This document shows positions 1-12,900 of a DNA stretch of 64,000 nucleotides, piece after piece. The stretch comes from Galaxea fascicularis. Lineage: Eukaryota; Cnidaria; Anthozoa; Scleractinia; Euphylliidae. The DNA lies in NCBI GenBank assembly GCA_948470475.1, contig OX419345.1, positions 2,792,501 to 2,856,500 of the forward strand, in the 5' to 3' direction. The translations under genes and the position numbers were made by a program. The notes below the pieces were generated by a model. That model saw nothing but the letters and a program-made list of their open reading frames with translations, did not search any database and was not told the DNA's origin. Position 1 is the first letter of the stretch. The number at the start of each line of letters is the position of its first letter.

Positions 1-62
1 GTGGGATGCGCAAACACGGGGATATCAAGTTTTGAGGCTGAGGACCCAGAATGCATTTTTTC
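1..62. other. unassigned left edge
   Basis: I see no open frame, repeat unit or recognisable motif here. It ends where the AAT-rich tail of the adjoining retrotransposon fragment begins, so it is probably the original target-side flank of that insertion. Confidence 0.5.
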
Positions 63-69
63 TAAAACC

Positions 70-104
<35 letters not shown>

Positions 105-616
105 CAGTTTAATTACTCTTTTTGTGGCTTAACAGCTAACTTACAAGAGTGGTCAAAGTACTATTATGTATATACGTTAACATGAAATATTTTACTTAGA
201 ATCTATATGTAATAAATTTGTCGAGACGGTTAGTAGAGGCCATGGCAGGATCCTCTCTGAAGGTGCCTGAACCTAGAGTGAATCCATGGGACACAGTTGT
301 GCGCTGTGGTAGCAAGTTAGCAAGAACACCAGTGTCAGGAACTCGCTGGATAAACTTAGTGCATGCTGCGGCGCGCCGATCTGATAGAGTACAAAGACCA
401 CAGCGCACAAGTTCGTTCCTGTAAGGAAGCCCAGCAAAGATTATCTCTAAGGCATTTTTTCTCCACACCCTCAATTCGGAGGCTAGGATATTCCTGCAAA
501 TCTGCCCAAAGTGGGAACGCATACTCCAACACTTAAAAGCTCAGACTAAACTACACAACAACTAACTCACCTTCCATCACACCTGACTTTTTCAAACAAC
601 CCAGTGCGTGCATAGG
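63..616 (-). mobile_element. CR1/L2-like non-LTR retrotransposon, 3' fragment (left copy)
   Basis: Read on the minus strand this is the end of a reverse-transcriptase ORF followed by a short 3' UTR and an (ATT)n tail at 71-103. The frame from 522 to 196 contains ALEIIFAGLPYRNEL, LCTLSDRRAAACTKF and ANLLPQRT, the usual order after the thumb of CR1/L2-type elements (ALRIIFPG, LETLxxRR, HHLLPxR). It is a relic: the frame is shifted by one base near 448 relative to the upstream part, and everything 5' of about 612 is missing because the satellite array starts there. A second copy lies in a TAF2 intron (48535-49373) in the same orientation. Family assignment comes from motif order and the microsatellite tail; clade is uncertain. 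Confidence 0.75.
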
Positions 617-859
617 CGATATTCTCGTATAATATAAGAGCTCTAGCGTTGCAACTTGGACCACATGTTGATTTCATTGCCTTCTTTATACCCAGCAAGA
701 AAACCCCACAAAAATCCTCATTTTCAAACAGAAATTACCACATCAACATTGAAACAATGGTACTTGAATTTTGCTCAATTTTGCCCATTGACCAATTTCT
801 ATTGTTTCAACAATCATAGGCGATTTTCTCGGTTAATATAAGAGCTCTAGCGTTGTAAC

Positions 860-1471
860 TTGGACCACAAGTTTATCTTATTGCCTTCTTTATACCCAGC
901 AACAAAAATCCACCAAAATCCTCATTTTCAAAGAGAAATTACCAGATCAATATTGAAACAATGGTATTTGAATTTTGCTCGATTTTGCTTATTGGCCAAT
1001 TTCTATTGTTTCAACAATCATAGGCGATTTTCTCGGTTAATATAAGAGCTCTAGCGTTGTAACTTGGACCACATGTTTATCTTATCTTCTTCTTTATACC
1101 CAGCAAGAAAAATGCACCAAAATCCTCATTTTCAAAGAGAAATTACCAGATCAATATTGAAACAATGGTATTTGAATTTTGCTCGATTTTGCCCATTGAC
1201 CAATTTCTATTGTTTCAACAATCATAGGCGATTTTCTCGGTTAATATAAGAGCTCTAGCGTTGTAACTTGGACCACATGTTTATCTCATTGCCTTCTTTA
1301 TACCCAGCAAGAAAAATCCACCAAAATCCTCATTTTCAAAGAGAAATTACCAGATCAATATTGAAACAATGGTATTTGAATTTTGCTCGATTTTGCCCAT
1401 TGACCAATTTCTATTGTTTCAACAATCATAGGCGATTTTCTCGGTTAATATAAGAGCTCTAGCGTTGTAAC
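860..1471. repeat. three-monomer satellite segment shared with 27992-28603
   Basis: The monomer with ATG at 1064 carries the private changes TTATCTTCTTC and AAAAATGCACC, found together elsewhere only at 28196, exactly 133 monomers away. Its neighbours at 860 and 1268 match those at 27992 and 28400 closely, though 860 carries the arginine-to-threonine codon change that 27992 lacks. This looks like copying between distant parts of the array. Confidence 0.7.
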
Positions 1472-3715
1472 GTGGACCATATGTTTATCTGATTGCCTTC
1501 TTTATACCCAGCAACAAAAATCCACCGAAATCCTCATTTTCAAAGAGAAATTACCAGATCAATATTGAAACAATGGTATTTGAATTTTGCTCGATTTTGC
1601 CCATTGACCAATTTCTATTGTTTCAACAATCATAGGCGATTTTCTCGGTTAATATAAGAGCTCTAGCGTTGTAACTTGGACCACAAGTTTATCTTATTGC
1701 CTTCTTTATACCCAGCAAGAAAAATCCACCAAAATCCTCATTTTCAAAAAGAAATTACCAGATCAATATTGAAACAATGGTATTTGAATTTTGCTCGATT
1801 TTGCCCATTGACCAATTTCTATTGTTTCAACAATCATAGGCGATTTTCTGGGTTAATATAAGACCCCTAGCGTTGTAACGTGGACCACCTGTTTATCTCT
1901 TTGCCTTCTTTATACCCAGCATGAAAAATCCACCAAAATCCTCATTTTCAAAGAGAAATTACCAGATCAATATTGAAACAATGGTATTTGAATTTTGCTC
2001 GATTTTGCCCATTGACCAATTTCTATTGTTTCAACAATCATAGGCGATTTTCTCGGTTAATATAAGAGCTCTAGCGTTGTAACTTGGACCACAAGTTTAT
2101 CTTATTGCCTTCTTTATACCCAGCAAGAAAAATCCACCAAAATCCTCATTTTCAAAGAGAAATTACCAGATCAATATTGAAACAATGGTATTTGAATTTT
2201 GCTCGATTGTGCCCATTGACCAATTTCTATTGTTTCAACAATCATAGGCGATTTTCTTGGTTAATATAAGAGCTCTAGCGTTGTAACTTGGACCACAAGT
2301 TTATCTTATTGCCTTCTTTATACCCAGCAAGAAAAATCCACCAAAATCCTCATTTTCGAAGAGAAATTACCAGATCAATATTGAAACAATGGTATTTGAA
2401 TTTTGCTCGATTTTGCTTATTGGCCAATTTCTATTGTTTCAACAATCATAGGCGATTTTCCCGGTTAATATAAGAGCTCTAGCGTTGTAACTTGGACCAC
2501 AAGTTTATCTTATTGCTTTCTTTATACCCAGCAAGAAAAATCCACCAAAATCCTCATTTTCAAAGAGAAATTACCAGATCAATATTGAAACAATGGTATT
2601 TGAATTTTGCTCGATTTTGCCCATTGACCAATTTCTATTGTTTCAACAATCATAGGCGATTTTCTCGGTTAATATAAGAGCTCTAGCGTTGTAACTAGCA
2701 CCACATGTTTATCTCATTGCCTTCTTTATACCCAGCAAGAAAAATCCACCAAAATCCTCATTTTCAAAGAGAAATTACCAGATCAATATTGAAACAATGG
2801 TATTTGAATTTTGCTCGATTTTGCCCATTGACCAATTTCTATTGTTTCAACAATCATAGGCGATTTTCTCGGTTAATATAAGAGCTCTAGCGTTGTAACT
2901 TGCACCACATGTTTATCTGATTGCCTTCTTTATACCCAGCAAGAAAAATCCACCAAAATCCTCATTTTCAGAGAGAAATTACCAGATCAATATTGAAACA
3001 ATGGTATTTGAATTTTGCTCGATTTTGCCCATTGACCAATTTCTATTGTTTCAACAATCATAGGCGATTTTCTCGGTTAATATAAGAGCTCTAGCGTTGT
3101 AACTTGGACCACAAGTTTATCTTATTGCCTTCTTTATACCCAGCAAGAAAAATCCACCAAAATCCTCATTTTGAAAGAGAAATTACCAGATCAATATTGA
3201 AACAATGGTATTTGAATTTTGCTCGATTTTGCCCATTGACCAATTTCTATTGTTTCAACAATCATAGGCGATTTTCTCGGTTAATATAAGAGCTCTAGCG
3301 TTGTAACTTGGACCACATGTTTATCTCATTGCCTTCTTTATACCCAGCAAGAAAAATCCACCAAAATCCTCATTTTCAAAGAGAAATTACCAGATCAATA
3401 TTGAAACAATGGTATTTGAATTTTGCTCGATTTTGCCCATTGACCAATTTCTATTGTTTCAACAATCATAGGCGATTTTCTCGGTTAATATAAGAGCTCT
3501 AGCGTTGTAACGTGGACCATATGTTTATCTGATTGCCTTCTTTATACCCAGCAACAAAAATCCACCAAAATCCTCATTTTCAAAGAGAAATTACCAGATC
3601 AATATTGAAACAATGGTATTTGAATTTTGCTCGATTTTGCCCATTGACCAATTTCTATTGTTTCAACAATCATAGGCGATTTTCTCGGTTAATATAAGAG
3701 CTCTAGCGTTGTAAC

Positions 3716-6700
3716 GTGGACCACCTGTTTATCTCTTTGCCTTCTTTATACCCAGCAAGAAAAATCCACCAAAATCCTCATTTTCAAAGAGAAATTACCA
3801 GATCAATATTGAAACAATGGTATTTGAATTTTGCTCGATTTTGCCCATTGACCAATTTCTATTGTTTCAACAATCATAGGCGATTTTCTCGGTTAATATA
3901 AGAGCTCTAGCGTTGTAACTTGGACCACAAGTTTATCGTATTGCCTTCTTTATACCCAGCAAGAAAAATCCACCAAAATCCTCATTTTCAAAGAGAAATT
4001 ACCAGATCAATATTGAAACAATGGTATTTGAATTTTGCTCGATTTTGCCCATTGACCAATTTCTATTGTTTCAACAATCATAGGCGATTTTCTGGGTTAA
4101 TATAAGAGCTCTAGCGTTGTAACTTTGACCACAAGTTTATCTTATTGCCTTCTTTATACCCAGCAACAAAAATCCACCAAAATCCTCATTTTCGAAGAGA
4201 AATTACCAGATCAATATTGAAACAATGGTATTTGAATTTTGCTCGATTTTGCCCATTGACCAATTTCTATTGTTTCAACAATCATAGGCGATTTTCTCGG
4301 TTAATATAAGAGCTCTAGCGTTGTAACTTGGACCACATGTTTATCTCTTTGCCTTCTTTATACCCAGCAAGAAAAATCCACCAAAATCCTCATTTTCAAA
4401 GAGAAATTACCAGATCAATATTGAAACAATGGTATTTGAATTTTGCTCGATTTTGCCCATTGACCAATTTCTATTGTTTCAACAATCATAGGCGATTTTC
4501 TCGGTTAATATAAGAGCTCTAGCGTTGTAACTTGGACCACATGTTTATCTCATTGCCTTTTTTATACCCAGCAAGAAAAATCCACCAAAATCCTCATTTT
4601 CAAAGAGAAATTACCAGATCAATATTGAAACAATGGTATTTGAATTTTGCTCGATTTTGCCCATTGACCAATTTCTATTGTTTCAACAATCATAGGCGAT
4701 TTTCTCGGTTAATATAAGAGCTCTAGCGTTGTAACGTGGACCATATGTTTATCTGATTGCCTTCTTTATACCCAGCAACAAAAATCCACCAAAATCCTCA
4801 TTTTCAAAGAGAAATTACCAGATCAATATTGAAACAATGGTATTTGAATTTTGCTCGATTTTGCCCATTGACCAATTTCTATTGTTTCAACAATCATAGG
4901 CGATTTTCTCGGTTAATATAAGAGCTCTAGCGTTGTAACTTGGACCACAAGTTTATCTTATTGCCTTCTTTATACCCAGCAAGAAAAATCCACCAAAATC
5001 CTCATTTTCAAAGAGAAATTACCAGATCAATATTGAAACAATGGTATTTGAATTTTGCTCGATTTTGCCCATTGACCAATTTCTCTTGTTTCAACAATCA
5101 TAAGCGATTTTCTGGGTTAATATAAGAGCTCTAGCGTTGTAACTTGGACCACAAGTTTATCTTATTGCCTTCTTTATACCCAGCAACAAAAATCCACCAA
5201 AATCCTCATTTTCGAAGAGAAATTACCAGATCAATATTGAAACAATGGTATTTGAATTTTGCTCGATTTTGCCCATTGACCAATTTCTATTGTTTCAACA
5301 ATCATAGGCGATTTTCTCGGTTAATATAAGAGCTCTAGCGTTGTAACGTGGACCATATGTTTATCTGATTGCCTTCTTTATACCCAGCAAGAAAAATCCA
5401 CCAAAATCCTCATTTTCAAAGAGAAATTACCAGATCAATATTGAAACAATGGTATTTGAATTTTGCTCGATTTTGCCCATTGACCAATTTCTATTGTTTC
5501 AACAATCATAGGCGATTTTCTCGGTTAATATAAGAGCTCTAGCGTTGTAACTTGGACCACAAGTTTATCTCATTGCCTTCTTTATACCCAGCAAGAAAAA
5601 TCCACCAAAATCCTCATTTTCAAAGAGAAATTACCAGATCAATATTGAAACAATGGTATTTGAATTTTGCTCGATTTTGCCCATTGACCAATTTCTATTG
5701 TTTCAACAATCATAGGCGATTTTCTCGGTTAATATAAGAGCTCTAGCGTTGTAACTTGGACCACATGTTTATCTCATTGCCTTCTTTATACCCAGCAAGA
5801 AAAATCCACCAAAATCCTCATTTTCAAAGAGAAATTACCAGATATATATTGAAACAATGGTATTTGAATTTTGCTCGATTTTGCCCATTGACCAATTTCT
5901 ATTGTTTCAACAATCATAGGCGATTTTCTCGGTTAATATAAGAGCTCTAGCGTTGTAACTTGGACCACAAGTTTATCTTATTGCCTTGTTTATACCCAGC
6001 AAGAAAAATCCACCAAAATCCTCATTTTCAAAGAGAAATTACCAGATCAATATTGAAACAATGGTATTTGAATTTTGCTCGATTTTGCCCATTGACCAAT
6101 TTCTATTGTTTCAACAATCATAGGCGATTTTCTCGGTTAATATAAGAGCTCTAGCGTTGTAACGTGGACCATATGTTTATCTGATTGCCTTCTTTATACC
6201 CAGCAAGAAAAATCCACCAAAATCCTCATTTTCAAAGAGAAATTACCAGATCAATATTGAAACAATGGTATTTGAATTTTGCTCGATTTTGCCCATTGAC
6301 CAATTTCTATTGTTTCAACAATCATAGGCGATTTTCTCGGTTAATATAAGAGCTCTAGCGTTGTAACTTGGACCACAAGTTTATCTTATTGCCTTCGTTA
6401 TACCCAGCAAGAAAAATCCACCAAAATCCTCATTTTCAAAGAGAAATTACCAGATCAATATTGAAACAATGGTATTTGAATTTTGCTCGATTTTGCCCAT
6501 TGACCAATTTCTATTGTTTCAACAATCATAGGCGATTTTCTCGGTTAATATAAGACCCCTAGCGTTGTAACGTGGACCACCTGTTTATCTCTTTGCCTTC
6601 TTTATACCCAGCAAGAAAAATCCACCAAAATCCTCATTTTCAAAGAGAAATTACCAGATCGATATTGAAACAATGGTATTTGAATTTTGCTCGATTTTGC

Positions 6701-6980
6701 CCATTGACCAATTTCTATTGTTTCAACAATCATAGGCGATTTTCTCGGTTAATATAAGAGCTCTAGCGTTGTAACTTGGACCACAAGTTTATCTTATTGC
6801 CTTCTTTATACCCAGCAAGAAAAATCCACCAAAATCCTCATTTTCAAAGAGAAATTACCAGATCAATATTGAAACAATGGTATTTGAATTTTGCTCGATT
6901 TTGCCCATTGACCAATTTCTATTGTTTCAACAATCATAGGCGATTTTCTTGGTTAATATAAGAGCTCTAGCGTTGTAACT
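3716..6980. repeat. large internal satellite duplication, left copy (partner 10856-14936)
   Basis: Private variants recur in the same order in the partner: GTTTATCGTATTG at 3933 and 11073, AACTTTGACC at about 4122 and 11262, AAGCGATTTTCTGGG at about 5102 and 12242, GATATATATTG at about 5842 and 13798, and CCTTCGTTATA at about 6392 and 14348. The first markers are offset by 35 monomers (7,140 bp) and the last by 39 (7,956 bp). One copy therefore gained or lost four monomers (816 bp) between about 5348 and 5552 (left) or 12488 and 13508 (right). Confidence 0.8.
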
Positions 6981-9900
6981 TGGACCACAAGTTTATCTTA
7001 TTGCCTTCTTTATACCCAGCAAGAAAAATCCACCAAAATCCTCATTTTCGAAGAGAAATTACCAGATCAATATTGAAACAATGGTATTTGAATTTTGCTC
7101 GATTTTGCCCATTGACCAATTTCTATTGTTTCAACAATCATAGGCGATTTTCTTGGTTAATATAAGAGCTCTAGCGTTGTAACTTGGACCACAAGTTTAT
7201 CTTATTGCCTTCTTTATACCCAGCAACAAAAATCCACCAAAATCCTCATTTTCGAAGAGAAATTACCAGATCAATATTGAAACAATGGTATTTGAATTTT
7301 GCTCGATTTTGCCCATTGACCAATTTCTATTGTTTCAACAATCATAGGCGATTTTCTCGGTTAATATAAGAGCTCTAGCGTTGTAACGTGGACCATATGT
7401 TTATCTGATTGCCTTCTTTATACCCAGCAACAAAAATCCACCAAAATCCTCATTTTCAAAGAGAAATTACCAGATCAATATTGAAACAATGGTATTTGAA
7501 TTTTGCTCGATTTTGCCCATTGACCAATTTCTATTGTTTCAACAATCATAGGCGATTTTCTGGGTTAATATAAGAGCTCTAGCGTTGTAACTTGGACCAC
7601 AAGTTTATCTTATTGCCTTCTTTATACCCAGCAACAAAAATCCACCAAAATCCTCATTTTCGAAGAGAAATTACCAGATCAATATTGAAACAATGGTATT
7701 TGAATTTTGCTCGATTTTGCCCATTGACCAATTTCTATTGTTTCAACAATCATAGGCGATTTTCTCGGTTAATATAAGAGCTCTAGCGTTGTAACTTGGA
7801 CCACATGTTTATCTCATTGCCTTCTTTATACCCAGCAAGAAAAATCCACCAAAATCCTCATTTTCAAAGAGAAATTACCAGATCAATATTGAAACAATGG
7901 TATTTGAATTTTGCTCGATTTTGCCCATTGACCAATTTCTATTGTTTCAACAATCATAGGCGATTTTCTCGGTTAATATAAGAGCTCTAGCGTTGTAACG
8001 TGGACCATATGTTTATCTGATTGCCTTCTTTATACCCAGCAACAAAAATCCACCAAAATCCTCATTTTCAAAGAGAAATTACCAGATCAATATTGAAACA
8101 ATGGTATTTGAATTTTGCTCGATTTTGCCCATTGACCAATTTCTATTGTTTCAACAATCATAGGCGATATTCTCGGTTAATATAAGAGCTCTATCGTTGT
8201 AACTTGTACAACAAGTTTATCTCATTGCCTTCTGTATACCCAGCAAGAAAAATCCACCAAAATCCTCATTTTCAAAGAGAAATTACCAGATCAATATTGA
8301 AACAATGGTATTTGAATTTTGCTCGATTTTGCCCATTGACCAATTTCTATTGTTTCAACAATCATAGGCGATTTTCTCGGTTAATATAAGACCCCTAGCG
8401 TTGTAACGTGGACCACCTGTTTATCTCTTTGCCTTCTTTATACCCAGCATGAAAAATCCACCAAAATCCTCATTTTCAAAGAGAAATTACCAGATCAATA
8501 TTGAAACAATGGTATTTGAATTTTGCTCGATTTTGCCCATTGACCAATTTCTATTGTTTCAACAATCATAGGCGATTTTCTCGGTTAATATAAGACCCCT
8601 AGTGTTGTAACGTGGACCACCTGTTTATCTCTTTGCCTTCTTTATACCCAGCAAGAAAAATCCACCAAAATCCTCATTTTCAAAGAGAAATTACCAGATC
8701 AATATTGAAACAATGGTATTTGAATTTTGTTCGATTTTGCCCATTGACCAATTTCTATTGTTTCAACAATCATAGGCGATTTTCTCGGTTAATATAAGAG
8801 CTCTAGCGTTGTAACTTGGACCACAAGTTTATCTCATTGCCTTCTTTATACCCAGCAAGAAAAATCCACCAAAATCCTCATTTTCAAAGAGAAATTACCA
8901 GATCAATATTGAAACAATGGTATTTGAATTTTGCTCGATTTTCCCCATTGACCAATTTCTATTGTTTCAACAATCATAGGCGATTTTCTCGGTTAATATA
9001 AGAGCTCTAGCGTTGTAACGTGGACCACCTGTTTATCTCATTGCCTTCTTTATACCCAGCAAGAAAAATCCACCAAAATCCTCATTTTCAAAGAGAAATT
9101 ACCAGATCAATATTGAAACAATGGTATTTGAATTTTGCTCGATTTTGCCCATTGACCAATTTCTATTGTTTCAACAATCATAGGCGATTTTCTCGGTTAA
9201 TATAAGAGCTCTAGCGTTGTAACTTGGACCACAAGTTTATCTTATTGCCTTCTTTATACCCAGCAAGAAAAATCCACCAAAATCCTCATTTTCAAAGAGA
9301 AATTACCAGATCAATATTGAAACAATGGTATTTGAATTTTGCTCGATTTTGCCCATTGACCAATTTCTATTGTTTCAACAATCATAGGCGATTTTCTGGG
9401 TTAATATAAGAGCTCTAGCGTTGTAACTTGGACCACATGTTTATCTCATTGCCTTTTTTATACCCAGCAAGAAAAATCCACCAAAATCCTCATTTTCAAA
9501 GAGAAATTACCAGATCAATATTGAAACAATGGTATTTGAATTTTGCTCGATTTTGCCCATTGACCAATTTCTATTGTTTCAACAATCATAGGCGATTTTC
9601 TCGGTTAATATAAGAGCTCTAGCGTTGTAACGTGGACCATATGTTTATCTGATTGCCTTCTTTATACCCAGCAACAAAAATCCACCAAAATCCTCATTTT
9701 CAAAGAGAAATTACCAGATCAATATTGAAACAATGGTATTTGAATTTTGCTCGATTTTGCCCATTGACCAATTTCTATTGTTTCAACAATCATAGGCGAT
9801 TTTCTCGGTTAATATAAGAGCTCTAGCGTTGTAACTTGGACCACATGTTTATCTCATTGCCTTTTTTATACCCATTAAGAAAAATCCACAAAAATCCTCA

Positions 9901-12900
9901 TTTTCAAAGAGAAATTACCAGATCAATATTGAAACAATGGTATTTGAATTTTGCTCGATTTTGCCCATTGACCAATTTCTATTGTTTCAACAATCATAGG
10001 CGATTTTCTCGGTTAATATAAGAGCTCTAGCGTTGTAACGTGGACCATATGTTTATCTGATTGCCTTCTTTATACCCAGCAACAAAAATCCACCAAAATC
10101 CTCATTTTCAAAGAGAAATTACCAGATCAATATTGAAACAATGGTATTTGAATTTTGCTCGATTTTGCCCATTGACCAATTTCTATTGTTTCAACAATCA
10201 TAGGCGATTTTCTCGGTTAATATAAGAGCTCTAGCGTTGTAACTTGGACCACAAGTTTATCTTATTGCCTTCTTTATACCCAGCAAGAAAAATCCACCAA
10301 AATCCTCATTTTCAAAGAGAAATTACCAGATCAATATTGAAACAATGGTATTTGAATTTTGCTCGATTTTGCCCATTGACCAATTTCTATTGTTTCAACA
10401 ATCATAAGCGATTTTCTCGGTTAATATAAGAGCTCTAGCGTTGTAACTTGGACCACATGTTTATCTCATTGCCTTCTTTATACCCAGCAAGAAAAATCCA
10501 CCAAAATCCTCATTTTCAAAGAGAAATTACCAGATCAATATTGAAACAATGGTATTTGAATTTTGCTCGATTTTGCCCATTGACCAATTTCTATTGTTTC
10601 AACAATCATAGGCGATTTTCTCGGTTAATATAAGAGCTCTAGCGTTGTAACGTGGACCATATGTTTATCTGATTGCCTTCTTTATACCCAGCAACAAAAA
10701 TCCACCAAAATCCTCATTTTCAAAGAGAAATTACCAGATCAATATTGAAACAATGGTATTTGAATTTTGCTCGATTTTGCCCATTGACCAATTTCTATTG
10801 TTTCAACAATCATAGGCGATTTTCTCGGTTAATATAAGAGCTCTAGCGTTGTAACGTGGACCACCTGTTTATCTCTTTGCCTTCTTTATACCCAGAAAGA
10901 AAAATCCACCAAAATCCTCATTTTCAAAGAGAAATTACCAGATCAATATTGAAACAATGGTATTTGAATTTTGCTCGATTTTGCCCATTGACCAATTTCT
11001 ATTGTTTCAACAATCATAGGCGATTTTCTCGGTTAATATAAGAGCTCTAGCGTTGTAACTTGGACCACAAGTTTATCGTATTGCCTTCTTTATACCCAGC
11101 AAGAAAAATCCACCAAAATCCTCATTTTCAAAGAGAAATTACCAGATCAATATTGAAACAATGGTATTTGAATTTTGCTCGATTTTGCCCATTGACCAAT
11201 TTCTATTGTTTCAACAATCATAGGCGATTTTCTGGGTTAATATAAGAGCTCTAGCGTTGTAACTTTGACCACAAGTTTATCTTATTGCCTTCTTTATACC
11301 CAGCAACAAAAATCCACCAAAATCCTCATTTTCGAAGAGAAATTACCAGATCAATATTGAAACAATGGTATTTGAATTTTGCTCGATTTTGCCCATTGAC
11401 CAATTTCTATTGTTTCAACAATCATAGGCGATTTTCTCGGTTAATATAAGAGCTCTAGCGTTGTAACTTGGACCACATGTTTATCTCATTGCCTTCTTTA
11501 TACCCAGCAAGAAAAATCCACCAAAATCCTCATTTTCAAAGAGAAATTACCAGATCAATATTGAAACAATGGTATTTGAATTTTGCTCGATTTTGCCCAT
11601 TGACCAATTTCTATTGTTTCAACAATCATAGGCGATTTTCTCGGTTAATATAAGAGCTCTAGCGTTGTAACTTGGACCACATGTTTATCTCATTGCCTTC
11701 TTTATACCCAGCAAGAAAAATCCACCAAAATCCTCATTTTCAAAGAGAAATTACCAGATCAATATTGAAACAATGGTATTTGAATTTTGCTCGATTTTGC
11801 CCATTGACCAATTTCTATTGTTTCAACAATCATAGGCGATTTTCTCGGTTAATATAAGAGCTCTAGCGTTGTAACGTGGACCATATGTTTATCTGATTGC
11901 CTTCTTTATACCCAGCAACAAAAATCCACCAAAATCGTCATTTTCAAAGAGAAATTACCAGATCAATATTGAAACAATGGTATTTGAATTTTGCTCGATT
12001 TTGCCCATTGACCAATTTCTATTGTTTCAACAATCATAGGCGATATTCTCGGTTAATATAAGAGCTCTAGCGTTGTAACTTGGACCACAAGTTTATCTTA
12101 TTGCCTTCTTTATACCCAGCAAGAAAAATCCACCAAAATCCTCATTTTCAAAGAGAAATTACCAGATCAATATTGAAACAATGGTATTTGAATTTTGCTC
12201 GATTTTGCCCATTGACCAATTTCTATTGTTTCAACAATCATAAGCGATTTTCTGGGTTACTATAAGAGCTCTAGCGTTGTAACTTGGACCACAAGTTTAT
12301 CTTATTGCCTTCTTTATACCCAGCAACAAAAATCCACCAAAATCCTCATTTTCGAAGAGAAATTACCAGATCAATATTGAAACAATGGTATTTGAATTTT
12401 GCTCGATTTTGCCCATTGACCAATTTCTATTGTTTCAACAATCATAGGCGATTTTCTCGGTTAATATAAGAGCTCTAGCGTTGTAACTTGGACCACATGT
12501 TTATCTCATTGCCTTCTTTATACCCAGCAAGAAAAATCCACCAAAATCCTCATTTTCAAAGAGAAATTACCAGATCAATATTGAAACAATGGTATTTGAA
12601 TTTTGCTCGATTTTGCCCATTGACCAATTTCTATTGTTTCAACAATCATAGGCGATTTTCTCGGTTAATATAAGAGCTCTAGCGTTGTAACGTGGACCAT
12701 ATGTTTATCTGATTGCCTTCTTTATACCCAGCAACAAAAATCCACCAAAATCCTCATTTTCAAAGAGAAATTACCAGATCAATATTGAAACAATGGTATT
12801 TGAATTTTGCTCGATTTTGCCCATTGACCAATTTCTATTGTTTCAACAATCATAGGCGATATTCTCGGTTAATATAAGAGCTCTAGCGTTGTAACTTGGA

